A DNA stretch of 35,056 nt from Phycisphaerae bacterium. GTDB lineage: Bacteria > Planctomycetota > Phycisphaerae > Sedimentisphaerales > Anaerobacaceae. A program made the translations under genes and the position numbers. The notes beneath the pieces are model-generated. The model was given only the letters and a program-made list of their open reading frames with translations. It did no database searches and had not been told where the DNA came from. The stretch covers positions 1 to 35,056 of the forward strand of contig JAUXAL010000045.1 of NCBI GenBank assembly GCA_030619925.1. Direction: 5' to 3'. Below, piece by piece: positions 25,365 through 33,965 of the stretch (within the stretch, counting starts at the first letter, position 1; every line of letters begins with the position of its first letter).

Positions 25365-26294
25365 GTGTCTAAACGCGTTGTTGTTTTTATAAGTTCGCTG
25401 ATGGTATTGGTCTTTATTGCTGATTGTCCCTCCGTAGAGCCTGGACCTAATGATGTTGAACCCGGCCAGGTCGAGCCCAATAAAGTTGCGCCTGCTGAGC
25501 CTAATAAGGTCGAACCTCCCCCGGCTGCTTCTTTTCACGACAAATGTGCTGAGGTCTTCAAGAGCTTCGTCAATACTCAGGGAATGGTTGACTATAAAAC
25601 GCTCAGGCGGAAAAGACTCGACTTAAAAGCTCTTCTGGATGAATTCGACAACCTCGACCCAAACGAATATCGCTCTTGGCCCGAGGAGGACAAAATCGCC
25701 TTCTGGATAAACGCATATAACATCCAGATGCTGAAGATTATCACCAGCAATTATCCCATCAAATCATCGCGATTCCTGCGCATTTTGCCGGGCTGGGGCC
25801 CTAAAAGCATCTTGCACATCAAAGGAATATGGACGGATTACAAATTTCTTGTGATGGACGAGGAATTTACGCTTGCCGAGATTGAGAAGCGGTTCTTCCG
25901 CAAAGAGTTTGCTGACCCCAGAATATTTTTTGCTCTGAGCCGGGCCAGTCTGTCCGGTCCGTCTCTGCGCAGTGAACCGTATTATGGGAAAAAGCTCAAC
26001 AAACAGTTGGACGAGCAAGTCAGACGGTTTCTATCCAGCCCACATGCATTCAGGATAGACAAAGCAAAGCAGAGAGTCTATTTATCCGCGTTATTTCAGA
26101 AAACCGAGTATGGCCGGGAGTTTATCAGCAGGTATGGCATAGACAGAAAGTTTAAAGACCAGCAGCCGGCTACCCGCGCCGTTTTGAATTTCATTACCAA
26201 TTATGTTTCCGAGCGTGACGTCTCCTTCCTTGAAGTGGGAAACTACTCCGTTCGGTACATAAGATATGATTGGACGATCAACGATGGTTCGTAA
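25365..26294 (+). CDS. DUF547 domain protein, exported
   Basis: Protein of 309 residues starting at GTG 25365. Signal-like N-terminus (VVVFISSLMVLVFIADC, a poor lipobox), then a Pro/Glu/Val/Asn-rich low-complexity linker (residues about 22-58, PNKVEP words), then a DUF547 domain: FVNTQGMVDYKTL, KIAFWINAYNIQMLKII, HIKGIWTDYKFLV, LAEIEKRFFRKEFADPRIFFAL, and RFLSSPHAFRIDKAKQRVYLSALF. Function of DUF547 is unknown; some members are cell-envelope linked. GGAAGGCAAAAAG precedes the start. metK follows 72 bp later. Confidence 0.88.
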   Translation: MSKRVVVFISSLMVLVFIADCPSVEPGPNDVEPGQVEPNKVAPAEPNKVEPPPAASFHDKCAEVFKSFVNTQGMVDYKTLRRKRLDLKALLDEFDNLDPNEYRSWPEEDKIAFWINAYNIQMLKIITSNYPIKSSRFLRILPGWGPKSILHIKGIWTDYKFLVMDEEFTLAEIEKRFFRKEFADPRIFFALSRASLSGPSLRSEPYYGKKLNKQLDEQVRRFLSSPHAFRIDKAKQRVYLSALFQKTEYGREFISRYGIDRKFKDQQPATRAVLNFITNYVSERDVSFLEVGNYSVRYIRYDWTINDGS

Positions 26295-26345
26295 TCTATG
26301 TACAACGAACAGTGAACTACGAACAATGAACTACAAACTACGAGC
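26295..26345. repeat. Word-like repeat run
   Basis: Tandem variations on 'gaactacgaacaatgaacta'. A complementary run of the same words lies at about 31915-31980. Confidence 0.55.
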
Positions 26346-26366
26346 TGCTAAAAGGATAAATCACAA

Positions 26367-27581
26367 ATGGTAAAAAAATCAATTCGCAGCAATCCTCATC
26401 TTGATACCGACAAGTATCTTTTCACCAGCGAGTCCGTAACGATGGGCCATCCCGACAAGGTAGCCGACCACATATCCGATGCAATCCTTGACGCAATGCT
26501 CGCACAGGACTCGAAAAGCAGGGTCGCTTGTGAAACACTGGTAACAACCGGCCTTGTCGTTGTTGCAGGCGAAATCACGACAAAAGCATATGTTGACATC
26601 TCCGGCGTCGTCAGAAAGACAATCAAAAAAATCGGCTACGACGACCCGGCAATAGGTTTCGATGGTGATGACTGCGCCGTAGTTGTTTCGATTGACAGTC
26701 AAAGCCCCGACATCTCGCAGGGCGTAACCGAAGGCACCGGGCTGCACAAGGAGCAGGGGGCCGGCGACCAGGGCCTGATGTTCGGCTACGCCTGCCGGGA
26801 AACTCCCGCCCTCATGCCGATGCCGATTCAACTCGCACATGCCCTGACGACGCGGCTGGAAAAAATGCGTCAAAGTAAGAAGCTGCCCTGGCTGCGGCCG
26901 GACGGAAAAAGTCAGGTAACGGTTGAATATGAAAACAGCAAACCCAAACGCATTCACACAGTCGTAGTATCCACCCAGCACGCGCCGTCTATTGCTTACA
27001 GACAATTGCGAAAACAAATCATTGAAAAAGTTATCCTCCCCGTCCTGCCGAAGCGCCTCGTTGACAAAGGCATCGTGTTCCACGTCAATCCGACCGGCCG
27101 ATTTGTCGTAGGCGGCCCAAAAGGTGACTGTGGACTGACCGGTAGAAAGATCATTGTTGACACCTACGGCGGAAGAGGCAGCCACGGCGGCGGCTGCTTC
27201 AGCGGAAAGGACCCCACAAAGGTCGACAGAACCGCAAGCTATATGGCCAGATACGTCGCAAAGAACGTCGTTGCCGCCCGCCTCGCCGACGCCTGCGAGC
27301 TCCAGTTGTCTTATGCCATCGGAGTCGCCGAACCGATTTCTGTTCTTGTTGACACTGAAGGAACCGCAAAAATCAGCGAGCAAAAGTTGAGCCGGATTAT
27401 CAGAAAGCTTTTTCCATTGACCCCCAAGAAAATGATTGCGCGCTTAAAGCTTGCTCGTCCAATCTACGCCGAAACTTCTTATGGCGGGCACTTCGGAAGA
27501 AATCTGCCCAACTTCACCTGGGAAAGAACCGATATGGTCGCCAAGCTCCGAAAAGCCGCCGGACTAAAACCACGCAAGTGA
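26367..27581 (+). CDS. metK: S-adenosylmethionine synthetase
   Basis: Makes S-adenosylmethionine from methionine and ATP in the cytoplasm. 404 residues, slightly longer than the E. coli enzyme. Signatures are GHPDK at 27-31 (ATP site), GAGDQG at 131-136, and the loop [17 protein letters not shown] with [19 protein letters not shown] after it. ATG 26367 follows AAGGATAAATCACAA. No SAM riboswitch-like structure is seen in the 72-bp leader. The last 17 codons have a near-copy at 28333-28384 ending AAGL-stop, whereas this gene ends AAGLKPRK. Confidence 0.97.
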   Translation: MVKKSIRSNPHLDTDKYLFTSESVTMGHPDKVADHISDAILDAMLAQDSKSRVACETLVTTGLVVVAGEITTKAYVDISGVVRKTIKKIGYDDPAIGFDGDDCAVVVSIDSQSPDISQGVTEGTGLHKEQGAGDQGLMFGYACRETPALMPMPIQLAHALTTRLEKMRQSKKLPWLRPDGKSQVTVEYENSKPKRIHTVVVSTQHAPSIAYRQLRKQIIEKVILPVLPKRLVDKGIVFHVNPTGRFVVGGPKGDCGLTGRKIIVDTYGGRGSHGGGCFSGKDPTKVDRTASYMARYVAKNVVAARLADACELQLSYAIGVAEPISVLVDTEGTAKISEQKLSRIIRKLFPLTPKKMIARLKLARPIYAETSYGGHFGRNLPNFTWERTDMVAKLRKAAGLKPRK

Positions 27582-27669
27582 CTCGCGATTCGCTACCGCA
27601 GGCGTTTATGCCAAGCTTTCGCTTGATGCTGCCACACTGGCTGGGCAATAGACTTACTCCTTGTTTATT

Positions 27670-27993
27670 CTATTCTGCAAACATCTCGCTAAGCACCGCT
27701 AAGACGGTTTGTCGCGTCTTTGAGCCAATGTGACCGAGCTTTTTAACCAACCTCACTTTGTCCACAGTGCGTAACCGGTCAAGCACTATCTGACCATGTT
27801 TTCCCTGGAATTGGCAGGACACACGAGTTGGATATTGCCGCCCTTTGGTCGTCATTGGAGCAACAATGACAGTTGTAATGAATCTGTTCATCTCATCAGG
27901 CGATACCACCAGACAGGGACGTATCTTCTTGATTTCCCTGCCAACGGTCGGGTCGAGATTGACCAGATAAACGTCAAATCGCTTCACTTCCAT
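27670..27993 (-). CDS. MazF/PemK-type toxin, likely mRNA endonuclease
   Basis: Protein of 107 residues from ATG 27993: RFDVYLVNLDPTVGREIKKIRPCLVVSPDEMN, VIVAPMTTKGRQYPTRV, and GQIVLDRLRTVDKVRL are the conserved MazF/PemK blocks (RP.lVvs, aPlTtk, r.D.l.pvd). These toxins cut single-stranded RNA at short motifs. The gene overlaps the antitoxin gene by 10 bp, and an ATG at 28014 would merely lengthen the overlap. Length and motifs look intact, so probably active when free of the antitoxin. Confidence 0.92.
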   Translation of the reverse strand: MEVKRFDVYLVNLDPTVGREIKKIRPCLVVSPDEMNRFITTVIVAPMTTKGRQYPTRVSCQFQGKHGQIVLDRLRTVDKVRLVKKLGHIGSKTRQTVLAVLSEMFAE

Positions 27994-28241
27994 TGCCACT
28001 CGTCTGCATCCCATTGGGTTAGATTTATTGCATCTTTATCTAAAAGCCGGTCATCTCGTCTCTCAGCCATCCGCTTGAACTGCTCTTCCCAACCCTGACG
28101 TGGATGCTGGCTTGGCTGGATCACCAATTGATTGTGTTTGACCGCCAATTCTACTTCCCCACGTAACTGAAGCTGATGGAGCAAAAGCTTTGGGATACGA
28201 ATGCCCTGTGAATTGCCTATTTTTATAATACGGGTTTTCAT
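27984..28241 (-). CDS. MazE/AbrB-type antitoxin
   Basis: Protein of 85 residues: MKTRIIKIGNSQGIRIPKLLLHQLQL is the SpoVT/AbrB DNA-binding fold, followed by VELAVKHNQLVIQP and an acidic, Trp-ended tail (QWDADEWQWK) of the sort that covers MazF. It would bind its own promoter, and a perfect 17-bp palindrome lies there. Start 28241 is preferred to 28295, since the AbrB domain begins at this Met and the promoter covers the region above. Confidence 0.9.
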   Translation of the reverse strand: MKTRIIKIGNSQGIRIPKLLLHQLQLRGEVELAVKHNQLVIQPSQHPRQGWEEQFKRMAERRDDRLLDKDAINLTQWDADEWQWK

Positions 28242-28286
28242 TAAAGCACCCACAAAAAAGCACCGCTTTGTTTTATATGTAGTTAC

Positions 28287-28315
28287 ATTGTACACACCTA
28301 ACTCAGTTAGGTCAA
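28287..28315 (-). promoter_or_regulatory. Promoter with palindromic operator for the mazEF-like pair
   Basis: Minus strand: TTGACC (28315-28310), 17-bp spacer, TACAAT (28292-28287). ACCTAACT-C-AGTTAGGT (28296-28312) is a perfect palindrome covering the spacer and part of the -35, well placed to be the autoregulatory operator. Confidence 0.72.
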
Positions 28316-28332
28316 GAGCAAAAAAGCACTTT

Positions 28333-28384
28333 CTGGGAAAAAACCGATATGGCAGCCAAGCTCCGAAAAGCCGCCGGCCTGTAG
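28333..28384 (+). pseudogene. Duplicate of the metK 3' end
   Basis: Encodes [16 protein letters not shown] and a TAG stop, against [16 protein letters not shown] in the complete metK. About 47 of 52 bases agree. It lies beyond the mazEF-like pair, so that pair is bracketed by two metK ends. The stop overlaps the start of a GTAGGGGCGGCC repeat. Confidence 0.85.
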
Positions 28385-28411
28385 GGGCGGCCCTGTGTGG
28401 CCGCCCTAATC
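28381..28411. repeat. GTAGGGGCGGCC hairpin repeat (copy 1)
   Basis: GGGCGGCC and GGCCGCCC pair around CTGTGT. The same 30-bp unit with one base changed lies at 33323-33352. Both sit right at a gene end. Such units are common in many bacterial phyla. Confidence 0.8.
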
Positions 28412-28434
28412 TGTTAAACGCAATACGCTATCAA

Positions 28435-28491
28435 TCAATGTTTGAAATGCCGTTTGCCGGTAAACACCATCGCGATGCCGTGCTTATCTGC
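28435..28491 (-). pseudogene. Duplicate of the purH 3' end
   Basis: Read on minus it encodes [18 protein letters not shown] and a TGA stop, the same residues as the end of purH. All base differences in the coding part (third positions of Ala, Gly, Ala, Gly and Lys codons) are silent, so this is a once-selected allele. It is bracketed from the real purH end by the DUF2283/DUF4258 pair. Confidence 0.88.
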
Positions 28492-28506
28492 CCTGGTCAA
28501 CAAAAG

Positions 28507-28722
28507 TTATTTTGCCGTCTTTAACGTTTCATAGTTAACGGGCATAAGTTTTTCCAGACTCACATGTTTTGAAGCGTCAAGAATCTCAATGCCAACGATT
28601 TTGTTGTCTTCACCTATATCAAGTACGACGTCTTCAGAGACTCTCCGGTTTATAATCTCCTGCTTTTTGTCATCTAACCGGATATAGAGAAGATCCGTTT
28701 TGTCATTGTACAAAATGTTCAT
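28507..28722 (-). CDS. DUF2283 family protein, candidate antitoxin partner
   Basis: Protein of 71 residues: MNILYNDKTDLLYIRLDDKK, then RRVSEDVVLDIGEDNKIVGIEILDASKHV, the usual DUF2283 pattern. Start 28722 overlaps the stop of the upstream gene as ATGA and follows GGGAAGGACAAAA. Genes of this family often stand next to DUF4258 or other RelE-like genes, and are suspected antitoxins; the direct evidence is thin. Confidence 0.85.
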   Translation of the reverse strand: MNILYNDKTDLLYIRLDDKKQEIINRRVSEDVVLDIGEDNKIVGIEILDASKHVSLEKLMPVNYETLKTAK

Positions 28723-28988
28723 TTTTGTCCTTCCCATTTCCCATAAAATACATAAACTGTAATAGTTATTACAGCGTTCTTTTCGATCATATAAACTACT
28801 TCCACTCTTTTCTGTTCGTGATATTTGCCCTGTCGCTTTTCCTTAAATTCATAGACTTTAGCCTTAGCAATTCGTCCATATTTGGCAGGAATTGCAAAAC
28901 CTGTATCAATTACATCTCTGATTTCATTTTCGTTTGTACCACGTTCCTCCGCTCGCGCAAGAGTATGCGGGTCAATCTGGATTTTCAT
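28719..28988 (-). CDS. DUF4258 family protein, candidate toxin
   Basis: Protein of 89 residues: HTLARAEERGTNENEIRDVIDTGFAIPAKYGRIAKAKVYEF, then KRVEVVYMIEKNAVITITVYVFYGKW, matching DUF4258, a small family with a likely RelE/BrnT-like fold. AAGGAATATTGA precedes ATG 28988. Together with the overlapping DUF2283 gene it makes a second toxin-antitoxin-like pair in this islet; toxicity is inferred from context only. Confidence 0.85.
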   Translation of the reverse strand: MKIQIDPHTLARAEERGTNENEIRDVIDTGFAIPAKYGRIAKAKVYEFKEKRQGKYHEQKRVEVVYMIEKNAVITITVYVFYGKWEGQK

Positions 28989-29024
28989 TCAATATTCCTT
29001 TTTGATGCCTTTTCAAATATCCTT

Positions 29025-30635
29025 TTAATGCTTGAAATGCCGTTTTCCGGTAAACACCATTGCGATACCGTGCTTATCCGCTGTGGCGATAACTTCATCG
29101 TCCTTTTTCGAGCCGCCCGGCTGAACTATTGCAGCCACACCCGCCTTGGCCGCGTTTTCAACATTATCCGGGAACGGGAAGAACGCATCCGAGGCCATCG
29201 CACAGCCGTTCGCCTCGTCCCCTGCGTGCTTGAACGCAATCAGCCCGGACTCAACGCGATTCATCTGCCCGGCCCCCACGCCCAATACCTTTTTGTTCTT
29301 GACCAGCACGATTGTATTACTCTTGGTATGCTTGGCGGCGAGCCAGGCTATCCTCAAATCCTCAAGCTGCTTGGCGCTCGGCCTGGCCTTAGTCGGATAC
29401 GTCAACGCATCCGGCTCCCAGCCAACCAAATCTCGTTTCTGCAAAAGCAGTCCGCCGATAATGCAGCGAACGTCGAACTCACCGCAGTCAATCTTGGCCC
29501 GCTCGATTGGCCCGGTCTCTACCAGCCGGACTCGACCGCCCCAGCTCTTCAAGGTCCTGATTATCTCAACGGCATCGGCCTCAAATTTCGGAGCGATAAT
29601 CACCTCCGCAAAGAAACCGCCGGCCCCGAGTGCCTTGCCGAACAGGCTGTAAGATTCCATAATCGTTCGCGCCAATTCAACATCTACTTTCCTGTTCAAA
29701 GCTACAATGCTCCCGAACGCACTGACCACATCGCCTTCGTAGGCCTTGCGGTATGCCATACAAATATCCTCATCAACCGCGCACCCACACGGATTAAGGT
29801 GCTTAACGACCACCGCCGTCGGCTCCTCAAATTCCTTCACTAATTCAAACGCCGCATTAGTATCCAGCAGATTATTGAAGCTGATGCCTATGCCGCCCTC
29901 TAACAGAGTACCGCTGCTGACCGACGTTTCACCGCTTGGCGGCAGCTTATAGAATGCAGCGCTTTGATGAGGATTTTCGCCGTATCGCAGCGACGCTTCT
30001 TTCTTAAGCGCAATTGAGACCTTCTCCGGGTACTCTACGCTTGATTTGCCGTTAAGATACTTTGCTATAGCGGCATCGTAAGAAGCCGTCAGCGCAAAGG
30101 CCACCCGCGCAAAATCACTCCGCAGCTCCTGGCTCACAGCCCCACCGTTTTTCTGCATCTCTTCGATGACCTTATCGTACTGGTCGGGTTTTGTTACGAC
30201 CGTCACGAACTTATTGTTCTTCGCAGCCGAGCGAATCATACTCGGCCCGCCGATATCAATATTTTCAATCGCCTCGGCCAACATGCAATCGGCCTTGGCA
30301 ATCGTCTGTTCAAACGGGTAAAGATTCACACAAACCAAATCAATCGGCTCGATGTTATGCTCCTTCATCGCCGCTGTATGCTCGTTTTTGTCGCGAAGTC
30401 CTAACAGCGCGCCGTGTATCTTGGGATGAAGTGTTTTTACTCTGCCGTCCATCATTTCCGGAAAGCCTGTGACCGACTCAATACCAGCGACGCTCACACC
30501 TGCCTCGTTCAGCTTTTTAGCTGTCCCGCCGGTGCTGATTATCTTGACTTTCATCTTGCTGAGCTTCTTGGCGAAGTCAACCACACCGCTCTTGTCGGAA
30601 ACACTTACCAATGCCGTCTTAATTTTCACGTCCAT
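29025..30635 (-). CDS. purH: Bifunctional AICAR formyltransferase / IMP cyclohydrolase
   Basis: Carries out the last two steps of IMP synthesis. 536 residues. The N-terminal MGS-like cyclohydrolase part reads [53 protein letters not shown]; the transformylase part reads [27 protein letters not shown], and near the end [33 protein letters not shown] 30635 follows AAAGGAGTTCAA. Its last 17 codons are duplicated at 28435-28491. Convergent with metK; the two probably stood next to each other before the toxin-antitoxin genes came in. Confidence 0.97.
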   Translation of the reverse strand: MDVKIKTALVSVSDKSGVVDFAKKLSKMKVKIISTGGTAKKLNEAGVSVAGIESVTGFPEMMDGRVKTLHPKIHGALLGLRDKNEHTAAMKEHNIEPIDLVCVNLYPFEQTIAKADCMLAEAIENIDIGGPSMIRSAAKNNKFVTVVTKPDQYDKVIEEMQKNGGAVSQELRSDFARVAFALTASYDAAIAKYLNGKSSVEYPEKVSIALKKEASLRYGENPHQSAAFYKLPPSGETSVSSGTLLEGGIGISFNNLLDTNAAFELVKEFEEPTAVVVKHLNPCGCAVDEDICMAYRKAYEGDVVSAFGSIVALNRKVDVELARTIMESYSLFGKALGAGGFFAEVIIAPKFEADAVEIIRTLKSWGGRVRLVETGPIERAKIDCGEFDVRCIIGGLLLQKRDLVGWEPDALTYPTKARPSAKQLEDLRIAWLAAKHTKSNTIVLVKNKKVLGVGAGQMNRVESGLIAFKHAGDEANGCAMASDAFFPFPDNVENAAKAGVAAIVQPGGSKKDDEVIATADKHGIAMVFTGKRHFKH

Positions 30636-30787
30636 TTGAACTCCTTTCTCTCAAAGATTTTCTTAAGCCATACGCTATCTCTTAATTTGGTTTGATTTTT
30701 ACGTTACTGAAAGTCCCGCTATGCTCGGGATAGCTTTTGCGCTTTTCACTTCTCCACGATATGCATCACGCATCACGCAATACGAAG

Positions 30788-31903
30788 TTATTCAACCGGT
30801 TGTAAACAGGCAATCCGGCCGCGCTCATCGGCAATATAAATTCTTGAGTCCGCCGTATTGGCTGCGTATCTCGAAACTCCCGCAAAATTAACTGAATACA
30901 GCTTCTTGACTCTGACATTATCCATCACCACTAACGTCCTGTTTTTTGTAATCACGTAGGCCTTGCCTCTTGCTTCCGCCAACAAATCGTCACCTCCCGG
31001 CACCGACCACATGAATTTGCCGCTTTCTTTGTTTATCGCCGTCACACCCTTACCGCGGACATACTGATAGACGACCTCTTCGGTCACACGCGGCGCCTTC
31101 TCAAGCATCCCCGCCGTCTGATACTTCCACACAAGTCTCGCCCCGAGCAGGCCGACTATATCAACCCTGTAAACGTTCGTGTCCTTGCTGGAAAAAAACA
31201 ATGACATCCCCTCTCTGACAATCGGCCCGGCAATACCACCGGCCGCGTCAAATTGCCACAGCCGCCTGGGCCTGTTCGGCGTGATGCTAATCACGTTACC
31301 CGCATCGGTAGTAAAGATGACGAAATTCTCATCGGCGGTGATTGAAGTAATCGTAGACTCGTTCTCAGCAGCCACCTCAAAGATTTGAACATTATCCTCC
31401 ACTCGCAGCACATGCAAACGATTCCCGACTCCGGCCACATAAAAATACGAGCTGTTCCGCGAGGCAGGGCAGATTATACCGAAGCCCACATCCACGGTCC
31501 GGCGTTCAACCCCCGATGCCGCATCAATCTGAACCAGCTTACTGCCGCCTATCGATATAAGCTCATTACCATAAAGCTTTAATCCCGCAATCGGAAAACC
31601 AGCCGGTGCGACAGTCCTGCTGAATATTATATTTCCTTTTTCCGTGTTCAGGGAAATCATAAAATTGCGGTCGGAAAGTACATAGACACGATTACTGAGG
31701 ATAAGCAGCCGCTCTAAACTGTCCGCCTTCTTAATAGGCAGCTCGTTTTCCCACAGCATTTCCAGCTTGGCGTGTTCAAGCAGCTCCGGCGAAACGAGCC
31801 ACCGCGAACTGCCTTCCGCTCCAACCGTCCTCGCCGCAGCGAACAAGACCAAAGAAACCGCCGGTAGGACCAATCTGTATCTTGACATTCTTAGCATTTT
31901 CAT
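30788..31903 (-). CDS. Exported PQQ-like beta-propeller protein
   Basis: Protein of 371 residues with signal peptide (YRLVLPAVSLVLFAAARTVGAEG) and repeated blade-type motifs: VYVLSDRNFMISLNTEKGNIIFSR, LVQIDAASGVERRTV, VVYQYVRGKGVTAINKESGKFMWSVPGG, IYIADERGRIACLQP. This is the PQQ/BamB-like propeller fold, without enzyme residues that can be pointed at. It is probably periplasmic. GAGGGG lies just upstream of the ATG; ATG 31897 would have better spacing. The next gene upstream ends 82 bp before it on the same strand and may be cotranscribed. Confidence 0.88.
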   Translation of the reverse strand: MKMLRMSRYRLVLPAVSLVLFAAARTVGAEGSSRWLVSPELLEHAKLEMLWENELPIKKADSLERLLILSNRVYVLSDRNFMISLNTEKGNIIFSRTVAPAGFPIAGLKLYGNELISIGGSKLVQIDAASGVERRTVDVGFGIICPASRNSSYFYVAGVGNRLHVLRVEDNVQIFEVAAENESTITSITADENFVIFTTDAGNVISITPNRPRRLWQFDAAGGIAGPIVREGMSLFFSSKDTNVYRVDIVGLLGARLVWKYQTAGMLEKAPRVTEEVVYQYVRGKGVTAINKESGKFMWSVPGGDDLLAEARGKAYVITKNRTLVVMDNVRVKKLYSVNFAGVSRYAANTADSRIYIADERGRIACLQPVE

Positions 31904-31914
31904 AACCCCTCACA

Positions 31915-31980
31915 AGTAGTTCGCAGTTCATTGTTCATTGTTCGTAGTCTATGAACTACGAACTCATAACTATGAACTAA
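31915..31980. repeat. Word-like repeat run
   Basis: 'gttcattgttcattgttcgtagt' and 'gaactacgaactcataactatgaac' words, the same set as at 26295-26345, partly inverted against one another. Confidence 0.55.
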
Positions 31981-31984
31981 TTTA

Positions 31985-32281
31985 TTACGGCAGCTCAACG
32001 TAGTCGGTCAAATTGATATTATGTTCCTCTTCGAATTTCTGCATTTCCTGGATCCGCTCGATGTCGTCTTCTATTCGAGCTGCCAGCTTAAATATATACG
32101 GCTTATCCGCCAAGCGGTTTCGCAGGTCATCGAGCATCGGCTCCCACGTTCCGTCGTACAATTGTGCCTTGAGAACGACCAGCATACGGTGCTCGTCGCT
32201 CAAGCTGTCAGCAAAATTGCTCGCCACCTTGCTGACGGCGGTATCGTCGCCTTTATTACTATTTTCGCTCGGCTCAACCAT
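31985..32281 (-). CDS. Small conserved-looking acidic protein, function unknown
   Basis: Protein of 98 residues, acidic and helical: SLSDEHRMLVVLKAQLYDGTWEPMLDDLRNRLADKPYIFKLAARIEDDIERIQEMQKFEEEHNINLTDYVELP. No signal peptide or membrane segment. GAGGTTGTAGAAA precedes the ATG. Not recognised by family. Composition and codon use look like a real gene, and it lies directly upstream of the propeller gene. Confidence 0.75.
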   Translation of the reverse strand: MVEPSENSNKGDDTAVSKVASNFADSLSDEHRMLVVLKAQLYDGTWEPMLDDLRNRLADKPYIFKLAARIEDDIERIQEMQKFEEEHNINLTDYVELP

Positions 32282-32553
32282 TTTCTACAACCTCGCCCCG
32301 CTGTAGGATTCGGGTTCCCGCCCCCGCGCAGGCGCCGAAGGCGTCCTTGGGCCCAAGGTCCCTCTAACAGGGCTCGTTTCAGCCGAATACTAACGACCAA
32401 ACTTCAAAATTGCAACAAATTTTCACAAATTAGCCCAATTCGTATTTGACGGGGCTTTACGAGTCTTTGTTAAACCCGGATTTCCCATTTCAGTGATGAA
32501 GAAAACAAGGAAATTTGATAGTATACAACTACAAGAAAGGCAGGTTAGTTGTG

Positions 32554-33318
32554 ATGCATGTTCAGAACAAAGAAACGTTTAAGACGATACTGCTCAGGTC
32601 GGGCATGGTTCTTTGTCTATTCCTCATAGGATGTAGAGACAAAGACAGAGACAAATCCGTTGACCACTACGATCGCGGGATTGCCCACGCCGGGAAAGGC
32701 GAATATGACCAGGCTATCTCAGAATTCACCAAGGCCATTGAGATAAACCCAAGGTTAGCTGAGGCATACTACAATCGGGCGGCTGCCTATGGTGCTAAAG
32801 GCGAACATGACCTTGCCATCTCAGATTGCACCAGGGCCCTTGAGATAAACCCAGGCAATGCTGAAGCCTACGTCAATCGGGCCGCTGCCTATTATAACAA
32901 AGGCGAGTATGACCGGGCCATCTCAGACTTTACTAAAGCCATCGAGATAGACCCGGGAAGTGCCGACACCTACAACAATCGGGCCAATGCCCATCACAAG
33001 AAAGGCGAACATGACCAGGTCATCTTGGATTGCACCAGGGCCATTGAGATAGACCCGCTGCATGCTGACGCCTATTACAATCGGGCAGTGGCCTGTGACA
33101 ACAAAGGCTTTTATGACCAGGCCATATCAGACCTGAACGAAGCCCTTGCGATAAACCCAGAGTATGCCGGTGCCCACAACAGTCGGGCGATTGCCTACTA
33201 CCATAAAGGCCAATACGACGAGGCGTGGGAGGATGTTGGTAAGGCACAAAGTTTGGGGTCCCAGGTTCACCAGGGATTTCTCAAGGCCCTTCGCGAAGCT
33301 TCAGGAAGAGAAAAATGA
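32554..33318 (+). CDS. TPR lipoprotein
   Basis: Protein of 254 residues from ATG 32554. Signal peptide with lipobox (RSGMVLCLFLIGC), then a basic/acidic stretch RDKDRDKS and about six 34-residue TPR units of the type AY.NRA.AY..KGEYDQAISDFTKAIEI.P, ending with KALREASGREK. The units are exactly 102 bp apart in DNA (AAAGGC at 32695, 32797, 32899, 33001, 33103, 33205). An ATG at 32515 would place 13 extra residues before the signal. A scaffold role in the periplasm is likely; partner unknown. Confidence 0.9.
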   Translation: MHVQNKETFKTILLRSGMVLCLFLIGCRDKDRDKSVDHYDRGIAHAGKGEYDQAISEFTKAIEINPRLAEAYYNRAAAYGAKGEHDLAISDCTRALEINPGNAEAYVNRAAAYYNKGEYDRAISDFTKAIEIDPGSADTYNNRANAHHKKGEHDQVILDCTRAIEIDPLHADAYYNRAVACDNKGFYDQAISDLNEALAINPEYAGAHNSRAIAYYHKGQYDEAWEDVGKAQSLGSQVHQGFLKALREASGREK

Positions 33319-33322
33319 ATCT

Positions 33323-33352
33323 GTAGGGGCGGCCCTATGTGGCCGCCCTAAT
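33323..33352. repeat. GTAGGGGCGGCC hairpin repeat (copy 2)
   Basis: Same unit as at 28381-28411, followed by a partial further half (TGTGGTCGCCC at about 33355). It begins 5 bp after the TPR gene's stop codon and may act as transcript-end hairpin. Confidence 0.8.
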
Positions 33353-33549
33353 ATATGTGGTCGCCCAAATCCGAAAAGCCTCGCTTGACATCGGTCCGCA
33401 GTTTGCATATTCTGCTAATTAACGGAAAAAGCAACGGGGATTTCTTGTAAAGAAAGAAACAGTGTGTGTTTGGCGTTTTATGCAGTACGCCAGAGGCGTA
33501 TAAAACTGTATAATAATTGTTGGATGCAGAAAGATAAGGGAGGAATATC

Positions 33550-33792
33550 ATGGATATCGACAGTATCAGAGCATTTTTTATGTGGTGCACGATTCTGAAC
33601 GTAGCATTGCTGCTTCTCTCGTCGCTGATGTGTATCTGTGCCGGAGACTGGGTCTACCGAATACACAGCAAATGGTTTTCGGTTTCCCGAGAAACCTTCA
33701 ACGTGGCGATGTACTCGTTCATCGGACTATACAAGATATTGGTCATTGTGTTCATTCTTATTCCCTACATGGCTTTGTTGATCGTCGGATAA
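33550..33792 (+). CDS. Small membrane protein, DUF6868-like
   Basis: Protein of 80 residues with membrane segments at about 8-32 (FFMWCTILNVALLLLSSLMCICAG) and 54-79 (MYSFIGLYKILVIVFILIPYMALLIVG), separated by DWVYRIHSKWFSVSRETFNVA. The sequence fits the small membrane family I recall as DUF6868; role unknown. AGGGAGGAATATC precedes the ATG. Upstream is TGTATAATAATTGTTGGATGC, similar to the sequence before the next gene. Confidence 0.8.
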   Translation: MDIDSIRAFFMWCTILNVALLLLSSLMCICAGDWVYRIHSKWFSVSRETFNVAMYSFIGLYKILVIVFILIPYMALLIVG

Positions 33793-33965
33793 ATTGGACG
33801 AATATTTAAGAAGCAACCGTGCTACGGCAGGCTCCGCCCTGACGAGCGGCAACTTCTTATACTGGCAGAAGAAGTCTGTGTTTGCTCTTTTATATGGATT
33901 GTATAATTATTGTTAGGCGCCTATGACAATACGTCACGCTAATTTCTAAACAGAAAGGAGTCACT

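Noticed and set aside
26295-26366. SAM riboswitch before metK
   Set aside because: The 72-bp gap consists of word-like repeats; no conserved riboswitch core is visible and it is too short for SAM-I.
26379-27383. Long open frame (334 codons) on the minus strand opposite metK
   Set aside because: It is the antisense of a clearly real gene, has no domain, and follows from metK codon bias.
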